NCBI RefSeq assembly: GCF_011806385.1
Contig: NZ_JAATOX010000002.1
Coordinates: forward strand, 1-64,000
DNA: 64,000 bases
From: Phaeobacter sp. HF9A
GTDB lineage: Bacteria; Pseudomonadota; Alphaproteobacteria; Rhodobacterales; Rhodobacteraceae
Direction: 5' to 3'
Shown: piece by piece, positions 9,769-20,094 of the stretch
Numbering within the stretch: the stretch's first letter is position 1
Layout of the letters: each line of letters opens with the position of its first letter
Translations under genes and position numbers: made by a program
Notes under the pieces: generated by a model
Databases searched by the model: none
What the model was told of the DNA's origin: nothing
What the model saw: only the letters and a program-made list of their open reading frames with translations

Positions 9769-10820
9769 TCTCGCGCGATGATCTGAGGGCGGCTGTCGGC
9801 TCCGGGCTGTTGTCCGAAGCGCAGGCAGCCTCTCTCGCGGCGCTGGCCGACAGCCGCCGGGGCGCGCGTGAGAATCTTGGCCCCGGCGATGAACCCTTTG
9901 AGCTGTTCAAGGGGTTCAACGAGATCTTCATCGTTGTCGGGCTTGGCATTCTGGCGATGGGCTGGGTCGCGGTTGTCTCCACCTCCATGCTGACCGGATT
10001 CGTGAACTATCAGCGCCATATGGTCAGCGCCGCAGTGGTGGGCGCGTTGATACTCTGGGCCTTGTCCGAGTATTTTATCCGCCGCCGCCGTATGGTCGCC
10101 CCGGCGATCGCCCTGTCGGTGATGTTTGCGGGCAATGCGGTCCTGGGCATGACTTCCCAATTCGGCGAGATTTTCATGATCGCGCAGGGGAGCTATTCCT
10201 CCCTGCCCTTTGCGCTTGGCCTCTCGACGCTGGCGCTGGCGATCTATTGGTGGCGTTTCCGGGTGCCCTTTGCGATGGCCTTGATCGCCTTGGGCGTCTT
10301 TGCGGTCTCGCTGATCTGGGCTGCGGATAATGCCGGCGCACCAACCGATCCGACCGATCTGTTCCTGCTGAGCGCAAACGGCCCCTTCGCGCTGATCACG
10401 CTGGTGGTTGGGCTTGTGGTCTTTTCGATCGCCATGGCCTTTGACATGAGCGACCCGCATCGGGTGACGCGGCGCTCGGCGCAGGGGTTCTGGCTGCATG
10501 TGGTCGCCGCCCCAGCGCTGGTCAATACCATCGCGCTGACACTGCTGGAGAGCGACCGGCAGATCCTTCTGGCGCTTGTGCTGGGGCTGTTTGCCCTGAT
10601 CGCCATCATCATCGACCGCCGCTCCTTCCTGATCACGGCGATCGGCTATATCGTCGCCCTGAGCGCAACCGTGCTCGACGTTGAAGGCACCGGATATGGC
10701 ATCCTGGCGCTTGGCGTCGGGCTGGTCATCCTGGGCGCCTTCTGGGCGCGGATCCGCGCCGCGCTGCTTTCACCTCTTTCTGCTGTGCTGCCGTTACACC
10801 GGCTGCCACCTTCACACTGA
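9765..10820 (+). CDS. Unknown multi-spanning membrane protein inserted between hslV and hslU
   Basis: A 351-residue integral membrane protein with about ten hydrophobic segments after a roughly 45-residue soluble N-terminus ([23 protein letters not shown]), which resembles the short N-terminal region of DUF2157-type membrane proteins. I cannot assign a function. It overlaps the hslV stop by 4 bases and ends 15 bases before hslU, so it is co-transcribed and probably translationally coupled with the protease genes. No catalytic motif is visible. A role in membrane stress or in delivering substrates to HslVU is only a guess from position. Confidence 0.85.
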   Translation: MISRDDLRAAVGSGLLSEAQAASLAALADSRRGARENLGPGDEPFELFKGFNEIFIVVGLGILAMGWVAVVSTSMLTGFVNYQRHMVSAAVVGALILWALSEYFIRRRRMVAPAIALSVMFAGNAVLGMTSQFGEIFMIAQGSYSSLPFALGLSTLALAIYWWRFRVPFAMALIALGVFAVSLIWAADNAGAPTDPTDLFLLSANGPFALITLVVGLVVFSIAMAFDMSDPHRVTRRSAQGFWLHVVAAPALVNTIALTLLESDRQILLALVLGLFALIAIIIDRRSFLITAIGYIVALSATVLDVEGTGYGILALGVGLVILGAFWARIRAALLSPLSAVLPLHRLPPSH

Positions 10821-10835
10821 ACATAAGGGATAGAC

Positions 10836-12146
<1,311 letters not shown>

Positions 12147-12167
12147 ACCTTTGCGTCACGATCGTTA

Positions 12168-12195
12168 CCCTGCCTGAGACACCGCTCGGGCAGGG
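12168..12195 (+). other. Strong hairpin after hslU without a T tract
   Basis: CCCTGCCTGAG pairs with CTCGGGCAGGG over 11 bp (one G-T pair). It lies 22 bases after the hslU stop and is not followed by T residues, so it is either a 3'-end stabiliser or an attenuator before the hydrolase gene rather than a canonical terminator. Confidence 0.5.
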
Positions 12196-12241
12196 GTGGA
12201 TCAGACAGCGACGGATCACGCAGGGATAGGGGCCCCGGAAC

Positions 12242-13363
12242 ATGTGGAAATTCATGCTGGTACTCTGCTCTGCATTCGTCCTTGTGGCCTGTGCGGATCG
12301 GGATCTGATGCCGATCGTTCCCGACGCCGTGCATGTGGGCACGCCGCTCAACATCTTTGCCACCACCACCCGCGCGCAGGAGCCGGACGGAACCTATGGG
12401 TTTCACCGCTCGGAAAAGCTGCGGATGATGGAATTGACGGTGACCATCCCGCCAAACCACAGCCCCGGAGAGCTCTCCTACCGCCACAAGAACCCTGATC
12501 CTCTCAAGGATTTCACCATCGCCAAAGAGATCGCCCTGCCGACGGTCGCCAATCTGCGCCAGAGGTTCATGCAAGAACAGGAAAGCCACGGATGGCCGCT
12601 GCGCGAGGTGACGATCTTTGTGCATGGCTACAACAGCAGCCATCCCGAAACCGCCTATCGCGCGGCACAGCTGGCCTATGATGTGGAGCTTCCCGGCTCT
12701 TTGGTGATGTATTCCTGGCCCAGCCGGGGACGCGCCTTTGGCTACGCCTATGACATCGACAGCATGCTTTTCGCCCGTGACGGGCTGGAGGAAACCCTGC
12801 GTCGGGTCAAAGCGGCCGGCGCAGAGCGGATTGTTCTGGTTGCGCATTCCATGGGCGCAGCCCTCACGATGGAGATGCTGCGGCAATCGGATTTGCAGCA
12901 CCCGGGCTGGGCCGCGCGTACGCTCAACGGTGGCGTGATCCTGATCTCTCCCGATCTGGACGTGGATCTGTTCCAAAGCCAGATGGGCGATCTGAAACGC
13001 ATTCCACAGCCCTTTGCGGTGATGGTCTCGTCAAAAGACCGGGTGCTGGATATCTCCGCCCGTTTGCGTGGCACCAGCCAGAGCGAGCGGCTCGGCAATC
13101 TCCAATCCGCCGATACGCTCAAGCCCTGGCCGATCCAAATCATCGACCTTACCGCCTTTAACAGTGATGCTGCCTCCAGTCACTTTGTGGCCGCAACCTC
13201 GCCCAGCCTGATTGCGGTGATCCGCGCCGGACGCAACGTTGACCGGGTTTTTGGGCGCGTCGATCCCGGGCTGATAGAACAGATCCTGCCAAAACCGCAA
13301 AAGATCGCGAGCCCAGGATATAAAGAGCGGGAGGAGCGTCAGAAGCGCTTTGACGCACGCTAG
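12242..13363 (+). CDS. Lipoprotein alpha/beta hydrolase (DUF900 type)
   Basis: A 373-residue secreted esterase/lipase-like protein of unknown substrate. The N-terminus is a lipoprotein signal with lipobox LVAC (Cys17), predicting anchoring in the envelope. The hydrolase core shows FVHGYNSS (oxyanion region), the DUF900 feature MYSWPSRG, and the nucleophile elbow VAHSMGAAL with the likely catalytic serine near residue 203. It has its own short upstream region after the hslU hairpin. It is convergent with the Smr-domain gene, leaving 14 bases between the two stops. Confidence 0.88.
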   Translation: MWKFMLVLCSAFVLVACADRDLMPIVPDAVHVGTPLNIFATTTRAQEPDGTYGFHRSEKLRMMELTVTIPPNHSPGELSYRHKNPDPLKDFTIAKEIALPTVANLRQRFMQEQESHGWPLREVTIFVHGYNSSHPETAYRAAQLAYDVELPGSLVMYSWPSRGRAFGYAYDIDSMLFARDGLEETLRRVKAAGAERIVLVAHSMGAALTMEMLRQSDLQHPGWAARTLNGGVILISPDLDVDLFQSQMGDLKRIPQPFAVMVSSKDRVLDISARLRGTSQSERLGNLQSADTLKPWPIQIIDLTAFNSDAASSHFVAATSPSLIAVIRAGRNVDRVFGRVDPGLIEQILPKPQKIASPGYKEREERQKRFDAR

Positions 13364-13377
13364 AGAGCCGTTTGCCC

Positions 13378-13980
13378 CTAACGATTGCGCCGCAAATAGA
13401 CGTAATAGGCGCCATCGCCGCCATGGCTGATATGCGCAGGGGTCACCTGCAACACGGCCTGCGCCAGCGGCGGCAAACTCAGCCATTGCGGCACCTGATG
13501 ACGCAGCACCCCGCGCGGCACCGGCATCGGACCCGGCTCGTCGCGGTCTTTCCCTTTGCCGGTGATCACCAGGACCAGCCGTTTATCCGACGCCTGTCCG
13601 TTCAGAATGAACCGCACCAGCGCCCCATGCGCGGCATCGACCCGCATGCCGTGCAGATCGAGCTTGCCTTCGGGTTTCAGCTTGCCGCGTTTCATCCGGC
13701 GAAAGGCTTTTTCGTCCATCCGCATCGGGGCAGACGTCAGTTTCTGCCGGGGTGACGGTTTCAGATCATGGCCGGGCATCTTGCCGCGCGCCTTGCTGCC
13801 GACCTCGAAATGGGGCAGCGCGGCATTTGGCGTGCGTTGCGGCTTTGGCTTGGGTTTTGGGGCAGGGGGATCGGCGTGATCGCCGGCCTTGTCCAGCCGC
13901 GCGCTATGCAGACGCTCGGCGTGCTGCACGACCTTTTGCCAGAGGTCGATTTCCTCGTCTGTCAGTTTGCGCCGGCTCAT
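13378..13980 (-). CDS. Smr-domain protein (putative DNA/RNA endonuclease)
   Basis: A 200-residue protein with a basic, proline-rich N-terminal half and a C-terminal Smr (small MutS-related) domain. The Smr core is seen as KLDLHGMRVDAAHGAL, VLVITGKGK and HGGDGAYYVYLRR, matching the LDLHG and TGxG motifs. Smr domains are nicking endonucleases acting on nucleic acids or ribosome-bound mRNA; the substrate of this one is unknown. The start abuts the mltA stop, making it the third gene of a timA-mltA-smr operon. Confidence 0.88.
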   Translation of the reverse strand: MSRRKLTDEEIDLWQKVVQHAERLHSARLDKAGDHADPPAPKPKPKPQRTPNAALPHFEVGSKARGKMPGHDLKPSPRQKLTSAPMRMDEKAFRRMKRGKLKPEGKLDLHGMRVDAAHGALVRFILNGQASDKRLVLVITGKGKDRDEPGPMPVPRGVLRHQVPQWLSLPPLAQAVLQVTPAHISHGGDGAYYVYLRRNR

Positions 13981-15038
13981 TACAGATCATCCGACAACAA
14001 GGCATAGGCGCGCTGAATGGGCATCAGGACCAGCATGCGCCCGGGATCCCGCAGTTTGCCAGCCGCCAGGCCCGCTTCATCGCCGGTTCCAAAGAAGATA
14101 TCCGCCCGCTGCGCGCCTTTGATGGCGGAACCTGTGTCCTGCGCGATCATCAGGCGGTGAAGTTCGCTTTCGCCGTTCTTTTCAATCCAGACCGGCGCGC
14201 CGAGCGGTGTATAGGCGGGATCTACGGCAACCGAACGCATCCTGGTGATCGAGCGGTTCATCGCGCCAAGCGGCCCTTTATTGGCGGCGACGCGATTGAC
14301 CTCGCGGAAGAACACATAAGATGGGTTGTGCATCAGCAATTCAGAGCCGGTATCGGGGTTGCGCCGGACCCAGGTCTTGATCACCTGGGCGCTGACCTGA
14401 TGAATGCTGAAGATCCCGCGCCGCACCAGCTCCTGCCCGATCGAGCGGTATTGATGCCCGTTGGCACCGCCATAGCCCACCCGGATGGTGGAGCCGTTTT
14501 CCAGGCGGATGCGGCCAGATCCTTGAATTTGAAGAAAGAACAGCTCTACCGGGTCATCCACCCAGGCAATTTCAAGACCGCGCCCTTCCATCACGCCGCT
14601 GGTCAGGATCTCGCGCCGCGGCAGCCATTGCGAGGTTTGCCGCGCTTCCGGCGGCATACGATAGACCGGATAGCGATAGCGCGCGGTCCGTACCCGCGAG
14701 CCGTTCAATTCGGGTTCAAAATAGCCGGTAAACAGCGCCTCTTTGCCGTCTTCGATCAGCACCGGGCGAAAGAACAGCTCGAAAAAGGCGCGCGCGCCAC
14801 TGTCATCGGCATTCTGCGCCATGGCGCAGAGGGATTGCCAATCCGAGCCCTCCATATCCATGCAGGTTTCACGGAACACGCGCAGCGCTTCGACGTGGTT
14901 GTCGAGATCCCAGTCCGGCAGATCGGCAAAGCTCAGAATACGATGAGACGGTTCGATCGTGGATTGCGCCCCGGCGCTGGAACAGACGGCTACAGTCAGA
15001 CAGACCGCGCCCAATCCCCGCCGAAGCGCCCCGGTCAT
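13980..15038 (-). CDS. mltA: MltA, membrane-bound lytic murein transglycosylase A
   Basis: Peptidoglycan lytic transglycosylase that cleaves the MurNAc-GlcNAc bond to form 1,6-anhydroMurNAc. The 352-residue protein starts with a cleavable signal peptide (LTVAVCSSAGAQS) but no lipobox, unlike E. coli MltA. The MltA barrel is seen as FTGYFEPEL, and the 3D domain is at the C-terminus (GAPVWIEK, LMIAQDTGSAIKG, RADIFFGTG), which includes the conserved catalytic-aspartate context. It overlaps the timA stop by 4 bases. Products would feed recycling enzymes such as AmgK and MurU, encoded about 12 kb away. Confidence 0.93.
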   Translation of the reverse strand: MTGALRRGLGAVCLTVAVCSSAGAQSTIEPSHRILSFADLPDWDLDNHVEALRVFRETCMDMEGSDWQSLCAMAQNADDSGARAFFELFFRPVLIEDGKEALFTGYFEPELNGSRVRTARYRYPVYRMPPEARQTSQWLPRREILTSGVMEGRGLEIAWVDDPVELFFLQIQGSGRIRLENGSTIRVGYGGANGHQYRSIGQELVRRGIFSIHQVSAQVIKTWVRRNPDTGSELLMHNPSYVFFREVNRVAANKGPLGAMNRSITRMRSVAVDPAYTPLGAPVWIEKNGESELHRLMIAQDTGSAIKGAQRADIFFGTGDEAGLAAGKLRDPGRMLVLMPIQRAYALLSDDL

Positions 15039-15691
15039 GCGTCCGTCGCCACCAACAGCCAGTTCGGATCGTCCCGCCCCATCTGGCGCGAGAAGGTCCA
15101 GGTGTCTTTTTGACGTTTGACTGCTTTTGGATCGCCCTCGATGATTTCGCCGCTGCGATCCCGCACAACGGAGGTCAGCTCGCCCACGAAACGCACGGTG
15201 ATCTCGGCGGTTGACGTTGCGGCATCAAAGGTCGCGTCCGCGATGGCGGTTTCGCGCACCCCGATGAACTCCGCGTCGATGCTCAGCCCCTGGTCTTCAC
15301 GCGCGGCGACCGCATCCACGAAGCTCTGGAAGATTTCATCCGAGATGAACGGTTGAATACCGTCCAGCTCGCCGGTTTCAAACCCCATCAGGATCATCTC
15401 GTAGGCACCGCGTGCGCCCTGCACGAACTCCGCCACCTGAAACGAGGAATCCGCGCGCTTCATGTCCGCCAGAGCAAAGGCCGCTGCGGTGCCTTCATCG
15501 ACATAGGCCACGATATCATCGTCCGGGCTGCCTTCGATCACTTCGAACTTGCGATCAGGTTTCCGGGTTTCGAGATCCGACAAGGGCGGTTTTTCAAACC
15601 CCTCCCGTGTCCCCAAAACGCTTTTCAGGCGCAGGATCAAAAACACCGCGATACCGGCCAGAACCAAAAGCTCTATCAAGGGCGACTCCAT
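15035..15691 (-). CDS. timA: Tim44/TimA-family membrane-anchored protein
   Basis: A 218-residue protein with one N-terminal membrane segment (LIELLVLAGIAVFLILRL) and a C-terminal Tim44-like domain (from about residue 80: FVQGARGAYEMILMGFETG). It is the alphaproteobacterial relative of mitochondrial Tim44, proposed to act in envelope protein handling. I use the inner ATG behind GAAGAGG; an ATG 14 codons upstream is possible. The gene leads timA-mltA-smr and is divergent from fxsA, with secB beyond, so translocation-related genes cluster here. Function in bacteria is not settled. Confidence 0.85.
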   Translation of the reverse strand: MESPLIELLVLAGIAVFLILRLKSVLGTREGFEKPPLSDLETRKPDRKFEVIEGSPDDDIVAYVDEGTAAAFALADMKRADSSFQVAEFVQGARGAYEMILMGFETGELDGIQPFISDEIFQSFVDAVAAREDQGLSIDAEFIGVRETAIADATFDAATSTAEITVRFVGELTSVVRDRSGEIIEGDPKAVKRQKDTWTFSRQMGRDDPNWLLVATDA

Positions 15692-15805
15692 TTGTACCTC
15701 TTCGTCCGTCAGGACCTGTTGGTTTGAAACCAACGCGTTCTGCTCTTATGTAGGTGACAGGCGGGATCAAGTCCACCGTTCTGCCCCAAGGAGAGAACAC
15801 CTATC

Positions 15806-16309
15806 ATGCCCCTTTTTCTGGCTTTTTTGCTGGTTCCAATCATTGAAATCGCCCTGTTTATACAGGTCGGTGGGTTAATTGGCCTGTTTCCGACGCTTTT
15901 GATCGTCGTGCTGACCGCCATTCTCGGCACCTGGCTGGTGCGCAGGGAGGGCCGCATCGCTTTGGGGCAGGTTCGCAATTCTTTTGAACAGCTGTCCGAC
16001 CCGACTGAACCGCTCGCCCATGGGGCAATGATCCTGCTTGCAGGCGCGCTGCTGCTGACGCCCGGCTTTTTTACAGACGCGATCGGCTTTCTGCTGTTGA
16101 TCCCCGGATTTCGCACCCGGGCCTTTGCCTATCTGCGCAGCAAGGTCACCGTGGCCCGTTTCCAGATGGGCACCGCGCCCGGGTCGGGGCCGCATCGACC
16201 GTCTGGCCGCGGGCAAGGTACGGGCGACGTGATCGACGGCGACTATGAAGACGTGACGCCCCGTCCGCCGTCGGATCGGCCCTCCGGTTGGGTTGAAGGC
16301 CCTAAATAA
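15806..16309 (+). CDS. fxsA: FxsA family membrane protein
   Basis: A 167-residue inner-membrane protein. FxsA in E. coli relieves exclusion of phage T7 by the F plasmid and its normal role is unclear. Two long hydrophobic segments and the conserved LLIVVLTAILGTWLVRREG and LTPGFFTDAIGFLLLIPGFR blocks identify the family. The C-terminal 45 residues are polar and Gly/Pro-rich. It has its own upstream region shared with divergent timA and lies 64 bases before secB. Confidence 0.92.
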   Translation: MPLFLAFLLVPIIEIALFIQVGGLIGLFPTLLIVVLTAILGTWLVRREGRIALGQVRNSFEQLSDPTEPLAHGAMILLAGALLLTPGFFTDAIGFLLLIPGFRTRAFAYLRSKVTVARFQMGTAPGSGPHRPSGRGQGTGDVIDGDYEDVTPRPPSDRPSGWVEGPK

Positions 16310-16373
16310 GACTTTGAGGAAGCCTTCCCAAACTGCTAAGCACGCAACGAAAAGATAACTTCAGGAGATTTCC

Positions 16374-16877
16374 ATGGCCGAAAATGGCGCAGCAACCGCA
16401 GAGGGCGCGGGTCAACCGCAAGTCCAGATGAACATCCTCGGGCAGTTCATCCGGGATATGTCCTTTGAGAATGTGATGGCCCAAAAAGGCGTCGGCGGCG
16501 AAGTTCAGCCCGACGTGAGCGTGCAGGTCGCGCTGGACGCCAAGAAGCGCAGCGCGGAAAACCAGTACGAAGTCATCACCAAGCTCAACATCGAGTCCAA
16601 GAACAAGGCCGGTGGCGAGACCCTGTTTCTTCTGGAACTGGAATATGTTGGCATCTTCAACATCTCGGGCGTGCCGGAAGAGCAGCTGCATCCCTTCCTT
16701 CTGATCGAATGCCCGCGCATGCTGTTCCCCTTCCTGCGCCGCATCGTGTCCGACGTCAGCCGCGACGGTGGCTTCCCGCCGCTGAACCTGGACAACATTG
16801 ATTTTGTTGCGATCTACCGCAACGAGCTGGCGCGTCGTCAGTCGCAAACCGAAGCAGCCGGCGAAGTTCCGAACTGA
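16374..16877 (+). CDS. secB: SecB protein-export chaperone
   Basis: Tetrameric cytosolic chaperone that keeps preproteins unfolded and hands them to SecA. The 167 residues match the family length; recognisable blocks are ILGQFIRDMSFENV near residues 20-33 and CPRMLFPFLRRIVSDV near 117-132. The ATG follows CAGGAGA. A strong terminator follows. The secB - dnaQ - coaE - aroE - maf arrangement next to the origin is conserved across alphaproteobacteria. Confidence 0.96.
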   Translation: MAENGAATAEGAGQPQVQMNILGQFIRDMSFENVMAQKGVGGEVQPDVSVQVALDAKKRSAENQYEVITKLNIESKNKAGGETLFLLELEYVGIFNISGVPEEQLHPFLLIECPRMLFPFLRRIVSDVSRDGGFPPLNLDNIDFVAIYRNELARRQSQTEAAGEVPN

Positions 16878-16904
16878 GCCGACCAGCTGACCAAATGACC
16901 AGAG

Positions 16905-16936
16905 AGCGCCGCACCACCGGGTTGCGGCGCTTTTTT
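16905..16936 (+). terminator. Rho-independent terminator of secB
   Basis: AGCGCCGCA pairs with TGCGGCGCT, followed by six T. It ends at the stop codon of the convergent dnaQ gene. Confidence 0.92.
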
Positions 16937-17666
16937 ATTCGGCAGCAGCCTTCCAGAGGGCGGCGTCGCCAAGTTTATCGACAAAGGCCTCATGCGCGGC
17001 CTTTTCCTCGGCCGTCAGCCGCGCGGGCAGGGGGCTGGGGCGTGGTGTCGGACGCCAATTGCTATCCACGTCAGTCTGACCGCCCGACGACTGCGTCGAG
17101 AGGCCGAAATCAGGCTGCCGGCCACCGATCAGCTCCAGATAGACCTCGGCGAGGATTTCCGAGTCAAGGAGCGCGCCGTGCAGGGTCCGGTTGGAGTTAT
17201 CAATGCTGAACCGACGACACAGCGCGTCCAGTGTCGCGGGAGAGCCGGGAAAGCGTTTGCGCGCCATCGCCAGCGTGTCGATCGCCTGATCCATCGGCAA
17301 CTGTGGCAGGTTGAGCCAGCCCAGTTCCGCGTTCAGGAATTTCATATCAAAGCTGGCGTTATGGATGACCAGCTTGGCGTCGCGCACAAAATCCAGGAAC
17401 TGCTGTCCCACGGCGGCAAACAGCGGCTTGTCCTTCAGCGTGACCTGACCGGGGCCCGCAGGTTGCGGCGGCTCCAGAAGATCCGGGCCGATCCCGTGCA
17501 CGCCAAAGGCCTCCTGCGGCATCGACCGCTGGGGGTTGATATAGACGTGAAAGGTTTCGCCCGTCGGCATGTGGTTGAACAGCTCGACCGCGCCGATTTC
17601 CACGATGCGATCCCCGGAGAAGGGATCAAAGCCGGTGGTTTCCGTATCCAGTACGATTTCACGCAT
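16935..17666 (-). CDS. dnaQ: DnaQ, DNA polymerase III epsilon subunit (3'-5' exonuclease)
   Basis: Proofreading exonuclease of the replicative polymerase. The 243-residue protein has the DEDDh motifs: Exo [12 protein letters not shown] at residues 6-16, Exo [16 protein letters not shown], and Exo [17 protein letters not shown]. The C-terminal tail (about 190-243) would bind the alpha subunit. Its start overlaps the coaE stop by 8 bases. It is last in the maf-aroE-coaE-dnaQ run and ends on the secB terminator. Confidence 0.95.
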   Translation of the reverse strand: MREIVLDTETTGFDPFSGDRIVEIGAVELFNHMPTGETFHVYINPQRSMPQEAFGVHGIGPDLLEPPQPAGPGQVTLKDKPLFAAVGQQFLDFVRDAKLVIHNASFDMKFLNAELGWLNLPQLPMDQAIDTLAMARKRFPGSPATLDALCRRFSIDNSNRTLHGALLDSEILAEVYLELIGGRQPDFGLSTQSSGGQTDVDSNWRPTPRPSPLPARLTAEEKAAHEAFVDKLGDAALWKAAAE

Positions 17667-18252
17667 GCGTCATCCTCCGCCGAATATCTGCGAGTATCTC
17701 GTCCACCTGCGCGCGCGCGTGGTCGAGCGTATCGGTTTCAATCCTGTAATCGCTCTTTGCGAGCTTCTGTTCAATCGGCATCTGTTTCGCCAGGATCTGC
17801 GCGAACTGTGCTTGCGTCATCGTGCCCCGCTCCAGCACCCGCGCCCGTTGGCTGGCGGCATCCACATAGACGCAGGCGACCGCATCCATCGCGGCCTCGC
17901 CCCCGGTTTCAAAGAGCAGCGGGACATCGAAGACAAGGATATCCGCCTGCGCGTTTGCGCGAAACTGCTCGCGGTCGGCCTGCACCAGCGGGTGGACAAT
18001 GGATTCGATTGCGGAAAGAACGGTTTTATCTTTTGATATCAGATCCTTGAGGATATCGCGATCCACATGACCCGCCGCTGTTGCCTGCGGATACAGCGCC
18101 CGGATCGGGGCAACCGCCGCGCCACCGACGGCATAGAGCCGGTGCACGGCGGCATCGGCATCCCAGACCTCGCAGCCTGCGTCAGCAAACAGCCGGGCAG
18201 TGGTGGATTTGCCCATGCCGATGGAACCTGTCAGCCCAAGCGCGAAACTCAT
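17659..18252 (-). CDS. coaE: Dephospho-CoA kinase
   Basis: Catalyses the last step of coenzyme A synthesis, phosphorylating the ribose 3'-hydroxyl of dephospho-CoA. The 197-residue P-loop kinase begins [21 protein letters not shown] and has the family's [10 protein letters not shown] block and the [11 protein letters not shown] motif. Its start overlaps the aroE stop by 4 bases and its stop overlaps dnaQ. Confidence 0.95.
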   Translation of the reverse strand: MSFALGLTGSIGMGKSTTARLFADAGCEVWDADAAVHRLYAVGGAAVAPIRALYPQATAAGHVDRDILKDLISKDKTVLSAIESIVHPLVQADREQFRANAQADILVFDVPLLFETGGEAAMDAVACVYVDAASQRARVLERGTMTQAQFAQILAKQMPIEQKLAKSDYRIETDTLDHARAQVDEILADIRRRMTHA

Positions 18253-19082
18253 GCAAGCACGGCGTCCCGGGTCTCGTCGTTGATTTCCGGCTGATGGGCG
18301 AACCAGCGCTCAAATCCTGGAACCGCCTGATGGAGCAACATACCAAGACCATCAACCGTGTGGCAGCCCGCCGCCTCGGCCGCCAACAAAAGCTCTGTCT
18401 TCAGTGGGGTGTAGACCAGATCGGTCACCACGGTGCTCGGCTGCAACCCGTCCAGCGGCACCCGCAAGCGGCGCTGCCCGACCATGCCGAGCGACGTTGT
18501 GTTCACCACCAGCGCTGCATCCTCGATGATATTGCCGGCCTGCACCCAATCGACCACTCGAATGCGTTTGCCGAACATTCTGGCAAATTCCTCGGCCCGT
18601 TCGCGGGTCCGGTTGGTGATGCGGATCTCGGGCACGCCCGCCTCCACCAGCGAGGCGACGACCGCACGGCTTGCGCCACCTGCACCAAAGACGGTCGCGG
18701 GGCCGGATTTTGGATCCCAGTCCGGGGCACCCTGATGCAGGTTGGTGATAAAGCCATAGCCGTCGGTGTTATCTGCCACGATGCTGCCGTCCTCACGGAA
18801 GATCAACGTATTGGCCGCGCCCATCAGCTTTGCGCGATCGGTGACCTTATCAGCGATCTCCATGATCGCTTCTTTATGCGGGATCGTCACATTGGCGCCG
18901 ACAAACCCCATCCTGGGCATCATCCGCACCACCGCTTCCAGGTCTTCGGGCTCCACATGCATGGGCACGTAATGCCCCTTGATGCCATAGGTCCGAAGCC
19001 AGTGACCATGAAGTTGCGGGGATTTTGAATGGGCGATCGGACAGCCGATCACACCGGCCAGCGGGATTTTTTCTTCACTCAT
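18249..19082 (-). CDS. aroE: Shikimate dehydrogenase (NADP+)
   Basis: Reduces 3-dehydroshikimate to shikimate in aromatic amino acid synthesis. The 277-residue protein shows the shikimate-binding motif CPIAHSKSPQLHG, the catalytic-lysine block GANVTIPHKEA, the aspartate in ADNTDGYGF, and the nucleotide-binding FGAGGASRAV. Length is normal. It overlaps both maf and coaE by 4 bases, indicating one transcript reading away from the proposed origin. Confidence 0.95.
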   Translation of the reverse strand: MSEEKIPLAGVIGCPIAHSKSPQLHGHWLRTYGIKGHYVPMHVEPEDLEAVVRMMPRMGFVGANVTIPHKEAIMEIADKVTDRAKLMGAANTLIFREDGSIVADNTDGYGFITNLHQGAPDWDPKSGPATVFGAGGASRAVVASLVEAGVPEIRITNRTRERAEEFARMFGKRIRVVDWVQAGNIIEDAALVVNTTSLGMVGQRRLRVPLDGLQPSTVVTDLVYTPLKTELLLAAEAAGCHTVDGLGMLLHQAVPGFERWFAHQPEINDETRDAVLA

Positions 19083-19678
19083 TGTTCGATAATCCCCTGT
19101 AATCCCAGATAGTTCATGAGTTCCAACATCGGCAATCCCAAAACATTAAAGTAGCTGCCGTCAATGGTCGTAAACAGCCGCACGCCTTCTTCTTCCAGCT
19201 TGTAGCCCCCGACCGCGTGCCGAATGCTGTCCCAGTTGCGCGCGACATAGCCCTCCAGATAGTGATCGCTGGCCTGGCGCATGACAAGCCGCACCTGACC
19301 AACATGCCGCCACAACGGTTGACCGTCCCGATAGATCACCGCCGCAGACAAGAGCATATGACGTTTGCCGCGCATGTCCATCAGCTGCTGCAAGGCCTGT
19401 TCCGGGGTTTGCGGTTTCGATAACAGCCGCCCCTCGAAATCCAGCACCTGGTCACAGCCCAGAACCATCACGCCCGGATGGCGACCGGAGACCTTGCGGG
19501 CTTTTGCTTCGGCAAGGGCATCGGCAATATCCCGGGGCGCTGCCTCTTCGGCGCGCAATGCCGCCTTGATGGCGTCTTCATCGACGCGGGCGACCTCCAC
19601 CTGGAAGTCAACATGCGCCTGTCGCAGCAGTTGGGCGCGGATCTCGGAGCCGGAAGCGAGCAGGATGTGGGTATTCAT
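19079..19678 (-). CDS. maf: Maf-family nucleotide pyrophosphatase
   Basis: Maf proteins hydrolyse non-canonical or selected nucleoside triphosphates to monophosphates and are linked to septum inhibition. The 199-residue protein begins with the Maf signature LASGSEIRAQLLRQA (other members have LASxSPRR) and carries the conserved VLGCDQVLDFEG block. I start at the ATG at 19678. The same frame stays open a further 65 codons into the origin region, but that part shows no family similarity. It is the first gene of the leftward origin-proximal operon. Confidence 0.92.
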   Translation of the reverse strand: MNTHILLASGSEIRAQLLRQAHVDFQVEVARVDEDAIKAALRAEEAAPRDIADALAEAKARKVSGRHPGVMVLGCDQVLDFEGRLLSKPQTPEQALQQLMDMRGKRHMLLSAAVIYRDGQPLWRHVGQVRLVMRQASDHYLEGYVARNWDSIRHAVGGYKLEEEGVRLFTTIDGSYFNVLGLPMLELMNYLGLQGIIEQ

Positions 19679-20094
19679 GTGGACAACCCTATGGGAAAAC
19701 CTCTGATCAGTCAGGGACGTTTTGTATGATTTTCCCGGCTCAGCGCAAGGGTGGGACAACTCTCGAAATCTCACCTGAGTCGTCCGCGATTCCTCCCTCC
19801 GGTATTGGGATAACTTTCCGATCGTGGATAACTGACTTGTCCAAGTTTCTCCCGGCCTTATCCCCAAGTTCATCTTTGTAAATATTTTGTTAACGGCCTT
19901 ATTTTATATGACGTTAACGACTTGTTCACCATGATGGCGGGAATAAGGCAGCGATTTTGTCCACCCTGTGAAGAACCCCGGTGAAGACTCAGTAATCCAC
20001 CGATTTGAGGGTGCACTACAAAAACATCATCCTTATAAACTTATTAATTTATATAGGGTGGGTCATCGGACCTGACCGCAAAGAGGATACCGGG
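19679..20094. other. oriC: Predicted chromosomal replication origin (oriC)
   Basis: A 416-base gap between divergent maf and hemJ with no supported gene. It holds several DnaA-box-like 9-mers: CGTGGATAA at 19823 and TTATCCCCA at 19858 (one mismatch each), plus TTGGGATAA at 19805, TTGTCCACC at 19957 and TAATCCACC at 19993 (two mismatches each). AT-rich blocks lie at 19875-19918 and 20019-20056, and GTTAAC occurs at 19889 and 19913. A near-CtrA site TTAT-N7-TTAA is at 20033-20047. Genes on both sides run outward, and the maf/hemJ-rho/mnmEG/parAB neighbourhood is the classic alphaproteobacterial origin context. Confidence 0.75.

Noticed and set aside
13752-15113. 453-codon plus-strand frame over smr and mltA
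   Set aside because: It is antisense to two genes with clear Smr and MltA motifs and overlapping start/stop signals.
19679-19873. N-terminal extension of maf into the origin region
   Set aside because: The 65 extra codons have no Maf similarity, and the ATG at 19678 gives the normal family N-terminus.
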